64,000 nucleotides of DNA from JAHZKN01 sp965250205 (GTDB lineage: Bacteria > Pseudomonadota > Alphaproteobacteria > Rhizobiales > Hyphomicrobiaceae), in NCBI GenBank assembly GCA_965250205.1, contig CBDFNK010000009.1:5720-69719 (forward strand), in the 5' to 3' direction. The translations under genes were made by a program, and so were the position numbers. This document shows, piece by piece, positions 1 through 9,489 of the stretch (within the stretch, counting starts at the first letter, position 1; each line of letters opens with the position of its first letter). Below the pieces are notes generated by a model. It saw only the letters and a list, made by a program, of their open reading frames with translations. It was not told where the DNA came from and searched no databases.

Positions 1-2
1 CA

Positions 3-488
3 AGTAAAAAAGTCAATCGGCTGAAAGCTCGCGAGCTTTATACAGGGGAGCTGTTAGACCCGAAAATAAGGGGTAAAGCCTCAAAACGGGATGCCAAAAA
101 ATTCGTATCTGAGTTGCATGAGCGCTTCGCGAGTGCGCTCTATCCCTTTGCCTTTGTGTTGATCGCGCTTGCAACGATTGGCAATGCACAAAGCACGCGA
201 CACAACAGATCGCGCGCTTTGATAACAGGCATTGTGTCCGCCTCCAGCATTCGATTACTTGGGTTAGGCCTGAACAATGTTGTAGCAAAAGCAGAGCATT
301 TGTTTTTTATACTCTATCTCGTACCCATCGTGGCTATTGTGTTGGCTCTCGGGGCGATCTTACGCAATGCGCGTCCAAAGCGTCCGAACGAACGTCTCGA
401 CGTGTTGCTTGATCGCATGAGTGCCAAGTTTGCAGTTCTGCTTGCCCGCTTTCAGAAAAAATCTAAAAACCTTCCCGTAAAGGCCTGA
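3..488 (+). CDS. lptF: LPS export permease LptF, C-terminal part (cut by window start)
   Basis: The frame is open from base 3 and the gene begins before the window, so only about 161 C-terminal residues are seen. In the family, LptF and LptG are inner-membrane permeases that, with the LptB ATPase, lift lipopolysaccharide out of the inner membrane. Visible here are the end of the periplasmic domain (ELHERFASALYPFAFVLIAL; the ERF..AL.PF pattern is typical of YjgP/YjgQ proteins) and two or three hydrophobic C-terminal helices. The stop lies 6 bp before lptG, so the two are surely co-transcribed. An ATG at 114 is internal and not the real start. Confidence 0.9.
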   Translation, partial: SKKVNRLKARELYTGELLDPKIRGKASKRDAKKFVSELHERFASALYPFAFVLIALATIGNAQSTRHNRSRALITGIVSASSIRLLGLGLNNVVAKAEHLFFILYLVPIVAIVLALGAILRNARPKRPNERLDVLLDRMSAKFAVLLARFQKKSKNLPVKA

Positions 489-494
489 TGATAC

Positions 495-1589
495 ATGTGG
501 CAACGTTCAACTATCGATCTCTATCTGGCAAGACGATTTTTGGTTGCAATCGTTGGCACGTTTGTCTTGTGCTCTGGTCTGATCTTCATGATCGATTTCG
601 TTGAGCTGCTGCGCCAGTCGAGCAAGGTCGGTGATGTATCATTATTTAGGCTTGTGGCATTGGCAGTGTTGCGCCTGCCTGCCTACACAGAATTTCTTCT
701 ACCCTTCTCTATCCTTGTTGGATCCATCGCAGCGCTGCTTTGGTTGTCACGCAAGAGTGAGATTGCAGTGATGCGCGCTGGCGGCATGTCAGTATGGCAG
801 TACTTGCGGCCAGGTTTGATTGTCGCCTTCTGTCTTGGGCTGTTCGCGGTGCTGGTCTACAATCCCGTTGCAGCAACGGCGCGAGCAAAATCTGAAAAAA
901 TGGCTGCGGAAACCTTCGGTCGTGACGCTAAATTATTCCGCTCTGACGCTGATGGTGTTTGGTTGCGCCAGAACGGTCCCGATGGGGAATCGGTAATCTC
1001 ATCGCTCTACACGGAAAAAAAGGGCCTTGAGCTGCGTATTGTAACGGCATTCGTTTTTGACCAGAAAGGCGCCTTTCTGGCGCGCGTCGATGCCAAGTCA
1101 GCTGAACTCAAAAAAGGCTACTGGAAACTCAGAAAAGCGGTGGTGGCTGCGGTCAATCAGCCGCCTAAAGAGGTTGGCGTGTATCTACTTCCGACCCACC
1201 TCACCCCAGAACGCGTACGAGAAACCCTGGGAAACGTCATTTCGGTGTCGTTCTGGCAGCTACCTAAACTCATTGAACATGCTGAAAAGGCAAATATTTC
1301 TTCAAGTGTCTTGCGTGTTCAATATGAGCTCTTGCTGTCCCGCCCTTGGCTCTGCCTAGCTATGGTTCTTTTGGCGGCTACTGTGTCGTTGCGGTCATTC
1401 CGGTCGGGCGGCATCCAGACTATGGTAATCACCGGAATGATAGGGGGATTTGGCTTTTTTCTGATGGCTGAAGTTTCCCGCCAGATTGGCAATGCTGGAC
1501 TGGCCCCGCCTTGGGCTGCAGTTTGGATCCCCACTTTGGCGGCAATTCTTGTGACAACCACGGTGCTGTTGCACCAGGAGGATGGCTAG
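495..1589 (+). CDS. lptG: LPS export permease LptG
   Basis: This 364-residue inner-membrane protein is the partner of LptF in the LptBFG transporter that moves lipopolysaccharide from the inner membrane to the LptCAD bridge. It has the family layout: hydrophobic helices at about residues 13-35, 55-80 and 98-120, a periplasmic beta-jellyroll-like middle (about 125-260), then three C-terminal helices (about 285-360). The segment SRKSEIAVMRAGGMS is the conserved cytoplasmic coupling region of YjgP/YjgQ permeases. Length fits the family. It sits between lptF and lptD, and lptD starts at the base after its stop. YjgP and YjgQ relatives are hard to tell apart from sequence alone, but second position in the lptF-lptG-lptD order supports LptG. 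Confidence 0.93.
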   Translation: MWQRSTIDLYLARRFLVAIVGTFVLCSGLIFMIDFVELLRQSSKVGDVSLFRLVALAVLRLPAYTEFLLPFSILVGSIAALLWLSRKSEIAVMRAGGMSVWQYLRPGLIVAFCLGLFAVLVYNPVAATARAKSEKMAAETFGRDAKLFRSDADGVWLRQNGPDGESVISSLYTEKKGLELRIVTAFVFDQKGAFLARVDAKSAELKKGYWKLRKAVVAAVNQPPKEVGVYLLPTHLTPERVRETLGNVISVSFWQLPKLIEHAEKANISSSVLRVQYELLLSRPWLCLAMVLLAATVSLRSFRSGGIQTMVITGMIGGFGFFLMAEVSRQIGNAGLAPPWAAVWIPTLAAILVTTTVLLHQEDG

Positions 1590-4112
1590 GTGATGCGTTA
1601 CGCGCGATGCCCGCATGCTGTGTGCGGCGACAAACGCGCTTCGAGCCGACCACACAACGTGGCCGGGTTCGGGGTCGTGTTTGCGCGCGTGGTGTCGTTT
1701 GCGCGCATTGGCATTGTGGTGTGCTCCCTCTTAATTATCGCGCTCGCTGTTTTGCTGGCGAATGTCTCATCGCCTGCTCAAGCGCAATCTACAGGGTTTG
1801 ATTCAACGCCCAATGCGTTCCCAAAACCCAAAGATGGAATTTTTGGTACCAAACCAGAACTTGATCGTTCGTTGCCTCTGTACCTTCAGGCCGATCAAAT
1901 GGTTTACAACAACCGCGGTGATCAGGTGATCGCGCGTGGCAATGTTGAGATTTATTACAACAACAATATTCTGACTGCCGACGAGGTCGTTTACGATCAA
2001 AGCGCAAACACACTGTCGGCCAATGGCAACGTTGAGCTAAAAGAAGCTAACGGCAACATAATCCGTGCAGAGCGCTATACGCTGACCGAAGATTTCCGGG
2101 ATGGCTTTGTTGAATCGCTGAGCGTTGTGGCGCGCGATCAAAGTCAGATCAGCGCAGATCGCGCAATCCGCCGCGACGGCAACGTAACTGAATTCGTCAA
2201 TGGCAAGTTCACAGCCTGTCCACCTTCAGCCGGCACACCATCACCATGGTGCATTCGTGCCAAACGCATCGTGCACGATCAAGGCGCACAGACCATCACT
2301 TACCAGGATGCCCAATTCGAGATTTTTGGTGCGCCTGTTCTCTATCTGCCCTACTTCCAACACGCAGATCCAACGGTTAAGCGAAAGAGTGGCTTCCTTA
2401 TTCCGGAATACAAGAACTCCGAGCATCTCGGATTTGCGGTCTCTGTGCCGTACTACTTTGCGCTCGCCCCCAACTACGACGTATTGCTGCATCCAATGTA
2501 CACCACCGAACAGGGCATCCTGTATCGGTTGGATTGGCGCCATCGCATTGGTCGCAATAGTCAATATTCAATAAAATTTGCAGGTATCGATCAGGATGGT
2601 GATGATCTACCTATCTCGGATAACAACATATCTGCTGCTGATGTCGCGTCCTATCGAGAATCGCTGGATGGCTGGCGCGGTAGTATTGAAACCAGAGGTT
2701 TGATCAATCTCGGCAGCTGGTGGAACCTTGGCTGGGATCTCACTATTGAGAGCGACGATACATTCCGTCGTTTCTACCAACTCGACAGCATTTTGCTGAC
2801 CGACCGCGTCAACAACATTTATCTTGAGGGCATTTCTGATCGCAACTATATGTCGGTCAACCTCTATCACTTTGGCGGCCTGCTGCTGACCGATACGCAG
2901 CAATCTGAAAGCCAAGTGCATCCTGTGTTTGATTACAACTATGTCTTTGATGAACCGCTGTTGGGTGGTGAGCTGACGTGGAACACTAACGTCGTATCCT
3001 TGACCCGGGATGATGAATCCGTTGGCAATCCGGCAACACGTTTTGACCAAACCTATGAGCGGGTCAGCACCGAAGTGAAATGGCGTCGGCGGCTGACCGA
3101 TAGCTTAGGCATCACCTACACACCGTTTGCTGAATTGCGCGGCGATGTTTATCGCTTTGACAATTACCAGGATCCAGTCCTTCCCAATCAGGTTGTTGAT
3201 GACACTTTCACACGTGGCTTAGCCAGTGGTGGCGTGACTATCTCTTACCCATGGGTTGCTCATTCCCAGCGTGGATCTCACGTTGTCGAGCCGATTGGTC
3301 AGGTCGTGGCCCATGGCACCAATGACGATCAGGCCGATCTCCCCAACGAAGATTCCCGAAGCTTGGTGTTTGACGATACCAATCTGTTTAACTCGAATAA
3401 GTTTTCCGGCTGGGATCGCATTGAGACCGGCGTGCGCGCCAACGTTGGCGTACAGTATACCTTCCAGGCCAATACAGGCGGCTATGCACGCATCCTCGTT
3501 GGCCAAAGCTTCCATCTGTCCGGTGACAATGCCTACGCTAATCCCGCATTGGTTGATCCAGGTGTCGCTGCCTCCCGGCAAATTCACCGCTTCTCACGCT
3601 CGAGTGGCCTTCAAAATAATGACTCGGACTACGTGTTGGGTGCCTATATCGCGCCAAACGAACACTTCCTGCTCATCTCACAAAGTCGGTTTGACAACGA
3701 TGACCTGGAGCTGCGCCGCGAACAGGTGCAGGCGCGGCTCAGATACGGACCGTTCTCATCAAGTGTAAGTTATTCCTACACCAAGTTTGACCCCGAAATT
3801 GTGCAGGAAGACTCGCAGCAGGAAATTCTCGGCAGCCTTGGTCTCCAGCTCACCAATCGCTGGGGTGTGTATGGCTCAATGCGTTATGACATTGATGACA
3901 AAGACCTACTGCAAAGCTCTGTGCAGTTGCGCTACGGCGACGAGTGCTTTGCACTATCGGCCACTTACACCCGCAGCGGCATTGACGATCCTGCCCGTGA
4001 TCTTGAGCCTGATGATACGATCCTGTTCCGCTTTGAGCTGAAGCACCTTGGTGCATATCAGTACAAGACGGATATTCTAGATCACAACGATACCGATCAG
4101 CAGGCGCAATAG
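1590..4112 (+). CDS. lptD: LPS-assembly outer-membrane protein LptD
   Basis: An 840-residue outer-membrane beta-barrel that inserts lipopolysaccharide into the outer leaflet with lipoprotein LptE. After a hydrophobic signal region (about residues 43-66, ending in SSPAQAQS) there is an OstA/LptA-like beta-jellyroll at about 80-200 (YLQADQMVYNNRGDQVIARG) and then a long barrel rich in alternating aromatic and polar residues. The motif PVLYLPYFQHADP is characteristic of LptD. The start is GTG at 1590 directly after the lptG stop; ATG at 1593 is equally possible. The N-terminal leader before the hydrophobic core is long (about 40 residues), so a later start cannot be excluded. It sits between lptG and surA, the usual order in Hyphomicrobiales. 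Confidence 0.95.
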   Translation: MMRYARCPHAVCGDKRASSRPHNVAGFGVVFARVVSFARIGIVVCSLLIIALAVLLANVSSPAQAQSTGFDSTPNAFPKPKDGIFGTKPELDRSLPLYLQADQMVYNNRGDQVIARGNVEIYYNNNILTADEVVYDQSANTLSANGNVELKEANGNIIRAERYTLTEDFRDGFVESLSVVARDQSQISADRAIRRDGNVTEFVNGKFTACPPSAGTPSPWCIRAKRIVHDQGAQTITYQDAQFEIFGAPVLYLPYFQHADPTVKRKSGFLIPEYKNSEHLGFAVSVPYYFALAPNYDVLLHPMYTTEQGILYRLDWRHRIGRNSQYSIKFAGIDQDGDDLPISDNNISAADVASYRESLDGWRGSIETRGLINLGSWWNLGWDLTIESDDTFRRFYQLDSILLTDRVNNIYLEGISDRNYMSVNLYHFGGLLLTDTQQSESQVHPVFDYNYVFDEPLLGGELTWNTNVVSLTRDDESVGNPATRFDQTYERVSTEVKWRRRLTDSLGITYTPFAELRGDVYRFDNYQDPVLPNQVVDDTFTRGLASGGVTISYPWVAHSQRGSHVVEPIGQVVAHGTNDDQADLPNEDSRSLVFDDTNLFNSNKFSGWDRIETGVRANVGVQYTFQANTGGYARILVGQSFHLSGDNAYANPALVDPGVAASRQIHRFSRSSGLQNNDSDYVLGAYIAPNEHFLLISQSRFDNDDLELRREQVQARLRYGPFSSSVSYSYTKFDPEIVQEDSQQEILGSLGLQLTNRWGVYGSMRYDIDDKDLLQSSVQLRYGDECFALSATYTRSGIDDPARDLEPDDTILFRFELKHLGAYQYKTDILDHNDTDQQAQ

Positions 4113-4373
4113 GCTATTGTCCCATAAGCCTGTTGCTGGCCACAGGACGACCTGAGCCAAGCCGGGCGCCGCGCGCGCAGGACAGGTGCTCCAAACCTGC
4201 GCAGGGCTTTTGCTTTGGCCACAAATTGTGCGTTTTGCCACGGCCCTGCCACGGTTTTGGTGGATAAACAGCCGCTCTGGCTGTCAACAATGACCGACAC
4301 GCTAGACTTGCTGTGCTGCGAATCGCGTGGCACCAGTGCAAGCCTCAATACCCAGAAATCAGATCTCAGATTC

Positions 4374-5651
4374 ATGATGCAACACTCATCCAAACGCAAA
4401 CAAACAAACCAGCCAAGTCGTTTTTGGAACATGGTCTTTTTTGCCAGCACCCTCGTGGCAGCGGCGCAGAGTTGCCCAAAGTTGGTGTCGGCCGCACCCT
4501 TTGCGTCCCAGATGGCACCGGCAATTGAAGGCCCTGCACGTACAAATTCTTTTGTGGCGTTCATTGCGGGTAAAACGAAAAACAAAGCGAGCAGCAAGCG
4601 TCGCAACATGCAGCGTATTGAAGTGTTGGTGAATGACGAACCCATTACAGGCTATGAAATCAAACAACGCGCTAGTCTGTTGGCGCTGAATAACCGCAGT
4701 GTCAGCAGCCGCATTAAAGCGCGGGCCAAGTCACGATGGAAACAGCTGATCAAAGACCCCTCCCTCAACAAGCGCTTTGAAAAATTGATGCGCGAAAACA
4801 ACGTGCGCTCACGTGAGGAAGCCAAAAAGTTGCAGATCTCATTCATCAAAGGTATGCAAAAGCGAATGGTGGATCGCATAAAGCGGGAAGAGCAGGCCAA
4901 AGTGCGTAAAGGGTCGCGCGGCAAAGCCATTGAAGAATTGATTGATGAGAAGCTCAAACTACAGGAAGCCAAACGTCTCAATCTTCTGGCAGACGATGCG
5001 GCGGTTGATGGTGCGATCACCAACATCGCCAACAAAAATAAAATGGATCTCAAGCAATTTGGTGCCCACCTCAATCGTGTAGGGACCGATATTTCCTCCA
5101 TGCGGTCGCGTTTTAAATCGCTGATGTCTTGGCAGGGCGTCGTCCGCCGTCGGTTTGGCTTTCAAGTTGCGATGCTGACCCGGGATGTCGACAAATATAT
5201 GGATCGCAATGCAGGCGATGGTGACATCGATCTGAAAGTGCACCGCATAACGTTGCCGCTGTCTTCAACTGCTGGCCAGGGTGATATGGCGCAGCAATTG
5301 CAGCTCGCCGATGCAGCCCGACAGAGCTTTAGCGGGTGCAAACAAACAGCCGCCCTGGCACAAAGCTTGCCTGGTGCAAAATTTGAGGACCTGGGCATGT
5401 TGAAGTCTTCCGCCGTCGCAGAACCGACGCGGTCGATGTTACTCAGCGCTAGTGATGGCGATATGCTGCCGCCCTCGCTTGCAGGCGGTGATGGCATCCA
5501 GCTTTGGGCGGTCTGTGGGCGTAATGCAGTTGCCGTCGAGACCAAGAAACGTTTCAAGGAACAAGGCGAGATCCGCCAGCAGGAATTTTCAATTCTGGCA
5601 CGGAAACATTTGAAGGATCTGCGTCAGGATGCGACCATCGTCTATCGATGA
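4374..5651 (+). CDS. SurA-like periplasmic chaperone / peptidyl-prolyl isomerase family protein
   Basis: About 425 residues. The open frame extends upstream to an ATG at 4215, but ATG at 4374 or 4377 places a basic stretch (SSKRKQTNQPSRFW) before a hydrophobic segment (VFFASTLVAAA) as in a signal peptide, so I choose 4374. A SurA N-terminal-type region follows (RIEVLVNDEPITGYEIKQRA, then KAIEELIDEKLKLQEAKRL). In the family this protein escorts outer-membrane proteins such as LptD through the periplasm. The C-terminal part (VHRITLPL, then FEDLGMLKSSAV and IQLWAVCGR) fits a divergent parvulin domain, but the family's usual catalytic pattern is not obvious. Its stop overlaps the pdxA start by 4 bp (ATGA). 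Position after lptD supports the SurA role. Confidence 0.85.
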   Translation: MMQHSSKRKQTNQPSRFWNMVFFASTLVAAAQSCPKLVSAAPFASQMAPAIEGPARTNSFVAFIAGKTKNKASSKRRNMQRIEVLVNDEPITGYEIKQRASLLALNNRSVSSRIKARAKSRWKQLIKDPSLNKRFEKLMRENNVRSREEAKKLQISFIKGMQKRMVDRIKREEQAKVRKGSRGKAIEELIDEKLKLQEAKRLNLLADDAAVDGAITNIANKNKMDLKQFGAHLNRVGTDISSMRSRFKSLMSWQGVVRRRFGFQVAMLTRDVDKYMDRNAGDGDIDLKVHRITLPLSSTAGQGDMAQQLQLADAARQSFSGCKQTAALAQSLPGAKFEDLGMLKSSAVAEPTRSMLLSASDGDMLPPSLAGGDGIQLWAVCGRNAVAVETKKRFKEQGEIRQQEFSILARKHLKDLRQDATIVYR

Positions 5652-6739
5652 GCGAAGTTCCAATTGATACCCCGGACCCCAATCAGCCAATTGCTGTGAC
5701 CATGGGCGATCCAGCTGGTGTTGGGCTGCAAACGACAGCTCTCGCCTGGCGTCATCGTGCCCAGTTGGGATTGCCAACATTTGTCGTTTACGCAGATACG
5801 CGTGCGCTCAAAGCTCATATTGCAAAGCTTGACGCCGCCATTCCGGTATCTGAGATAAAAAGCCCCGGCGAGGCGCGTCTGGTTTTCCAGGATGCACTGC
5901 CTGTGATCCCAGTAACACTTGGTGGCGACTTAAAGCTTGGCACCACCGACAAAGCTCATGCAAGCGCAACCTTGCAGTCCATTGAGCGCGCCGTGTCATC
6001 AACCTTGGCTGGCGAAACTTCGGCGGTGGTCACCAACCCGATAACCAAGGCAACGCTGACAGCTGCTGGGTTTCCCCATCCTGGACATACAGAATTTTTA
6101 GGTGCACTTGCCAGGACGCATGCGCCATATGCCGACCTACCCGAACCCGTTATGATGCTGGCCGCAGAAGAATTGCGCGTCGTGCCGCTCACCATCCATA
6201 TGCCGCTTTGTAAAGTTGCAGCAACCATTACAACGGACATCATCATTACGACCATAAAGACGATAGCGCACGCATTGGAGGCGGATTTTGCAATCTCCAA
6301 TCCCCACATTGCCATTGCTGGTCTCAATCCCCACGCGGGAGAAAATGCAACACTGGGACTTGAAGATCGCGATCAGATTTTGCCCGCCGTGGTGCGCTGC
6401 CGAGATATGGGACTTAATGTGTTTGGTCCCCTTCCCGCTGACACCATGTTCCATGATCAAGCGCGCTCAACCTATGACGCCGCACTTTGCATGTATCACG
6501 ATCAAGCGTTGATCCCGTTAAAGACGTTGGCATTTGACCGCGGTGTCAACATCACACTTGGTCTACCATTTATACGGACCTCTCCCGATCATGGCACCGC
6601 CCTTGATATTGTCGGCACGCATAAGGTATCTGCGGTGAGCTTTATTGAAAGTGTCAAGGCCGCCAAAACTTTGGCTAAGAACCGATCCGCTTTTAAACGC
6701 CAACAGGCACCGGCGACGGCATCAGGTGAGCCCGCGTGA
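5648..6739 (+). CDS. pdxA: 4-hydroxythreonine-4-phosphate dehydrogenase PdxA
   Basis: This 363-residue enzyme oxidises 4-(phosphooxy)-L-threonine with NAD, followed by decarboxylation, in the DXP-dependent pyridoxal 5'-phosphate pathway. Family hallmarks are VTMGDPAGVG near the N-terminus, the substrate loop GFPHPGHTEFLG, the metal-binding AGLNPHAGENATLG, and YDAALCMYHDQALIPLKTL followed by TSPDHGTALDI, which carries metal-binding histidines. It overlaps surA and rsmA by 4 bp on each side, so translation is probably coupled. The surA-pdxA-rsmA order is widespread in Proteobacteria. Confidence 0.97.
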   Translation: MSEVPIDTPDPNQPIAVTMGDPAGVGLQTTALAWRHRAQLGLPTFVVYADTRALKAHIAKLDAAIPVSEIKSPGEARLVFQDALPVIPVTLGGDLKLGTTDKAHASATLQSIERAVSSTLAGETSAVVTNPITKATLTAAGFPHPGHTEFLGALARTHAPYADLPEPVMMLAAEELRVVPLTIHMPLCKVAATITTDIIITTIKTIAHALEADFAISNPHIAIAGLNPHAGENATLGLEDRDQILPAVVRCRDMGLNVFGPLPADTMFHDQARSTYDAALCMYHDQALIPLKTLAFDRGVNITLGLPFIRTSPDHGTALDIVGTHKVSAVSFIESVKAAKTLAKNRSAFKRQQAPATASGEPA

Positions 6740-7617
6740 TGAGCCGCCCTGGTGCCAGTCCCGATGGCTTGCCGCCGCTGCGCGAGGTGATCCAAGCCCA
6801 CGGTCTGCGCGCCAAAAAGAGCCTTGGCCAAAACTTTCTGCTTGATTTCAATATTACCAGACGCATTGCACGATTTGCAGCGCCACTTGAAGCAACAACG
6901 GTGTTTGAAGTCGGGCCCGGCCCTGGTGGGTTGACGCGAGCGTTGCTGCTTGAGGGTGCGCACCAAGTCGTTGCCATTGAGCGGGATGATCGCTGCCTGC
7001 CTGCATTGCAGGAAATCCAGGCGCTTGAAGCACAACGCCTCACGATCAAGAACGATGATGCGTTGCTATTTGACTGGACCGCCCATGCTAAAACGCACCC
7101 TGGCCGAAAAGTGATTGCCGCCAATCTGCCTTACGGCATTGCAACGGTATTGCTCATCAACTGGTTACAAACGGATCCTTGGCTGCCATGGTTTTCACGC
7201 ATGGTATTGATGTTCCAGAAGGAAGTCGCAGAACGCATTGTCGCCAAACCGGGCAGTAAAGCGTATGGACGCCTTGCTATCATTGCTCAGTGGCGCACGC
7301 GACCTGAGATTGTGATGACGTTGCAGCCGGAAGCCTTCACACCGCCGCCAAAAGTTGCATCTGCCGTCGTGGCGTTCGAGCCGGTAAAAGCGCAAGGCCC
7401 GAACCCAAATGTTGCCACATTAGGGCGTGTAACCGCCGCCGCATTCGGGCAACGTCGAAAAATGTTACGGTCATCGCTTAAAACACTTGTCGCAGACCCA
7501 GCAGCCCTATTGGAGGCTGCTGGCATCAACCCAATGCAGCGTGCGGAAGACATCGCCGTTCACGATTTTGTCCGACTGTCTTATGTATATGAAAAGTTCA
7601 ATGCAGGCAGGTCGTAG
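6736..7617 (+). CDS. rsmA: 16S rRNA dimethyladenosine transferase RsmA (KsgA)
   Basis: This 293-residue SAM-dependent methyltransferase dimethylates two adjacent adenosines near the 3' end of 16S rRNA during 30S maturation. Visible motifs are KKSLGQNFLLD at the N-terminus, the SAM-binding VFEVGPGPGGLTRALL, and the catalytic NLPYGIAT (family motif NLPY), with a helical C-terminal domain carrying FGQRRKMLRSSLK. The start overlaps the pdxA stop by 4 bp. Its 3' end faces gmk across 130 bp containing a palindromic repeat. It is the last gene of the envelope operon. Confidence 0.97.
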   Translation: MMSRPGASPDGLPPLREVIQAHGLRAKKSLGQNFLLDFNITRRIARFAAPLEATTVFEVGPGPGGLTRALLLEGAHQVVAIERDDRCLPALQEIQALEAQRLTIKNDDALLFDWTAHAKTHPGRKVIAANLPYGIATVLLINWLQTDPWLPWFSRMVLMFQKEVAERIVAKPGSKAYGRLAIIAQWRTRPEIVMTLQPEAFTPPPKVASAVVAFEPVKAQGPNPNVATLGRVTAAAFGQRRKMLRSSLKTLVADPAALLEAAGINPMQRAEDIAVHDFVRLSYVYEKFNAGRS

Positions 7618-7647
7618 CGTTTTGCGATTTTGGCCGTCGTTGCTTAG

Positions 7648-7694
7648 ACCATGTTCAGGAAAAGTGCGCGCGGTTTTGCGCCTGAAACATGATC
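7648..7694. repeat. Palindromic intergenic repeat between convergent rsmA and gmk
   Basis: An imperfect inverted repeat: ATGTTCAGG on the left pairs with CCTGAAACAT on the right, and the loop contains GAAAAGTGCGCGCGGTTTTGCG. This resembles the short palindromic mosaic repeats common between genes of rhizobia (RIME-like). A second pair lies just downstream, GGAGCACG against CGTGCTCT near 7711-7750. It sits between two converging gene ends and could help terminate transcription from both sides; that role is inferred. Confidence 0.55.
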
Positions 7695-7747
7695 TAAAAC
7701 AAAAGATTGGAGCACGCCCACTGATTCAAACCCAAGTTAAACGTGCT

Positions 7748-8413
7748 CTAAAGAGCGCGCTGCAGATCACGCACAAATTTGCCAAGACCTAGGACACGTT
7801 CACGCTTCAGTCGCTCTGCAGCCAAAATCGCATCAAGCCCCAGCAGAGACGTCTCCACATCTTCATTGACAATCACGTAGTCATATTCAGCCCAATGGCT
7901 GATTTCATCTGACGCTGCACGCATGCGCCGGGCCACGACCTCTGCTGAGTCTTGCGCTCTGTCACGCAAACGTCGCTCCAAAGTTTCAGCCGATGGCGGC
8001 AAAACAAATACCCGCACAACATCCTTTAACATTTTTTCTGATAACTGCTGCGCACCTTGCCAATCAATATCAAACAAAACGTCATTGCCTGCTTCGAGCA
8101 GGGCTTCAACGGGTGCGCGTGGCGTGCCATAGAAATTATCGAAGACAGGTGCCCATTCGAGAAGCTCATTGGCGTCCCGCATGGCTTCAAACTCATCTGG
8201 GCTATGGAAAAAATAGTCTTTACCGTCAGTTTCACCTGGGCGTGGGGGGCGTGTTGTTACTGAAACTGACAATTCGATTTTGTCATCACGCTCAAGTAAT
8301 GCTCGAGATAGCGTGGTTTTGCCAGCACCTGATGGTGAAGACAGCACCAACAACAATCCGCGCCGGTTGAGATTGCATGTGCTTTGGTTCTCTTTTGCTG
8401 CGCCACTATTCAA
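7748..8413 (-). CDS. gmk: Guanylate kinase
   Basis: A 221-residue enzyme that phosphorylates GMP to GDP with ATP, an essential step in guanine nucleotide supply. The P-loop is LSSPSGAGKTTL (about residues 25-36). The GMP-binding segment SVSVTTRPPRPGETDGKDYFF and the FDIDWQGAQQL Walker-B-like region are both present. Length is normal for the family. The start overlaps the 3' end of yicC by 8 bp on the same strand, the usual yicC-gmk pairing of alphaproteobacteria. Its 3' end faces rsmA. Confidence 0.97.
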   Translation of the reverse strand: MNSGAAKENQSTCNLNRRGLLLVLSSPSGAGKTTLSRALLERDDKIELSVSVTTRPPRPGETDGKDYFFHSPDEFEAMRDANELLEWAPVFDNFYGTPRAPVEALLEAGNDVLFDIDWQGAQQLSEKMLKDVVRVFVLPPSAETLERRLRDRAQDSAEVVARRMRAASDEISHWAEYDYVIVNEDVETSLLGLDAILAAERLKRERVLGLGKFVRDLQRAL

Positions 8414-9293
8414 TGTTTTGTACCTGTTCGCGCATTTGATCGATGGCCGTTTTTAGCGCCAATCCCGCCTGCGAGATATCATTGGCACCAGCTTTTGAGC
8501 AAATCGTATTGGCTTCACGGTTAAATTCCTGCGCCAAAAAATCAAGCTGGCGGCCAATGGGATCGGGGCTTTCGACAAGTGTCTTTGCGGCCGCGACGTG
8601 GGCAGTGAGACGTTTGACTTCCTCTTCGATATCAACGCGCGTTGCCACCAGAACCGCCTCTTGGTGAAGGCGTGCTTCGTCTAGTCCACTGTTGGCATCC
8701 ATCAACCGGGAAACTTGTTCTTTGAGACGGTGTTGGAGCGCTTCAGGCGCGCGCGACGGAGACGTTTCGATTTTTTCGGTGAGAGCGGCTATTTCAAAAA
8801 TTTTTGCTAAGACAATATCAGCCAATCGCGCCCCTTCAGACCGTCGCGTTGACACCGCTTCGGCAAGTGCTGTTTCAAAGTCGGCAAACATGTTGGCTTC
8901 AATCTTTTCGCGCTCACCCTCGCTTTCAGATTGCTCAACAACATCAAGCACACCCTTGAGCGCCAGCAGTCCATCAACACGTGGCTGTGCGGCGTCGGTT
9001 GCTTTGCGCACAACCTCAGCGGCTTTCAAAACATCCCGCAGAACATTTTCGTTAATCTGTACTTCCATCGCTCCTGATTGCCGCGTGACATTCAACGATA
9101 CGGTAACTGACCCTCGTTTTAAGCGCGCTTGGATGGCTTTGCGCACCCGTTGGTCCAGTCCGTCATATTGGGATGGGAGGCGGATGCGCATATCAAGCCC
9201 GCGGCCATTAACGCTGCGCACCTCCCATACCCAGGACCAAGCGCCAGCCTCGCCGCTGCTACGACCAAATCCAGTCATCGAGTTGAGAGCCAT
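8406..9293 (-). CDS. yicC: YicC-family endoribonuclease
   Basis: The protein is 295 residues from the ATG at 9293, chosen because it gives the family N-terminus MALNSMTGFGR; the frame stays open 10 codons further upstream. YicC proteins are stress-related RNA-binding endoribonucleases. Typical features are SMTGFG at the start, the WEVRSVNGRGLDMRIRLP segment, and the C-terminal DUF1732 region (GRQLDFLAQEFNREANTICSK). It lies between mltG and gmk and overlaps gmk by 8 bp, so the two are translationally linked. Confidence 0.94.
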   Translation of the reverse strand: MALNSMTGFGRSSGEAGAWSWVWEVRSVNGRGLDMRIRLPSQYDGLDQRVRKAIQARLKRGSVTVSLNVTRQSGAMEVQINENVLRDVLKAAEVVRKATDAAQPRVDGLLALKGVLDVVEQSESEGEREKIEANMFADFETALAEAVSTRRSEGARLADIVLAKIFEIAALTEKIETSPSRAPEALQHRLKEQVSRLMDANSGLDEARLHQEAVLVATRVDIEEEVKRLTAHVAAAKTLVESPDPIGRQLDFLAQEFNREANTICSKAGANDISQAGLALKTAIDQMREQVQNIE

Positions 9294-9489
9294 TTGGTCT
9301 CCAAAATATCGGCGTACAGGCACAGATTCATAACCGTGAGAGGCACGTCAAGCTGTTAGATTCGACGGTGAGTGTAGAGGTTTTTGAAGCCAATCCAAAG
9401 CGGGTGATGCGGGCGTGGTCTCAGATCTGCGGTTTCTCGCTGGCGGTGCCCGCGGCTTTGGTCACACGGCAAGGCCGGTTTTGCGTGCG

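Noticed and set aside
4215..4373. N-terminal extension of the SurA-like protein
   Set aside because: It puts about 50 residues before a good signal peptide that starts at 4374.
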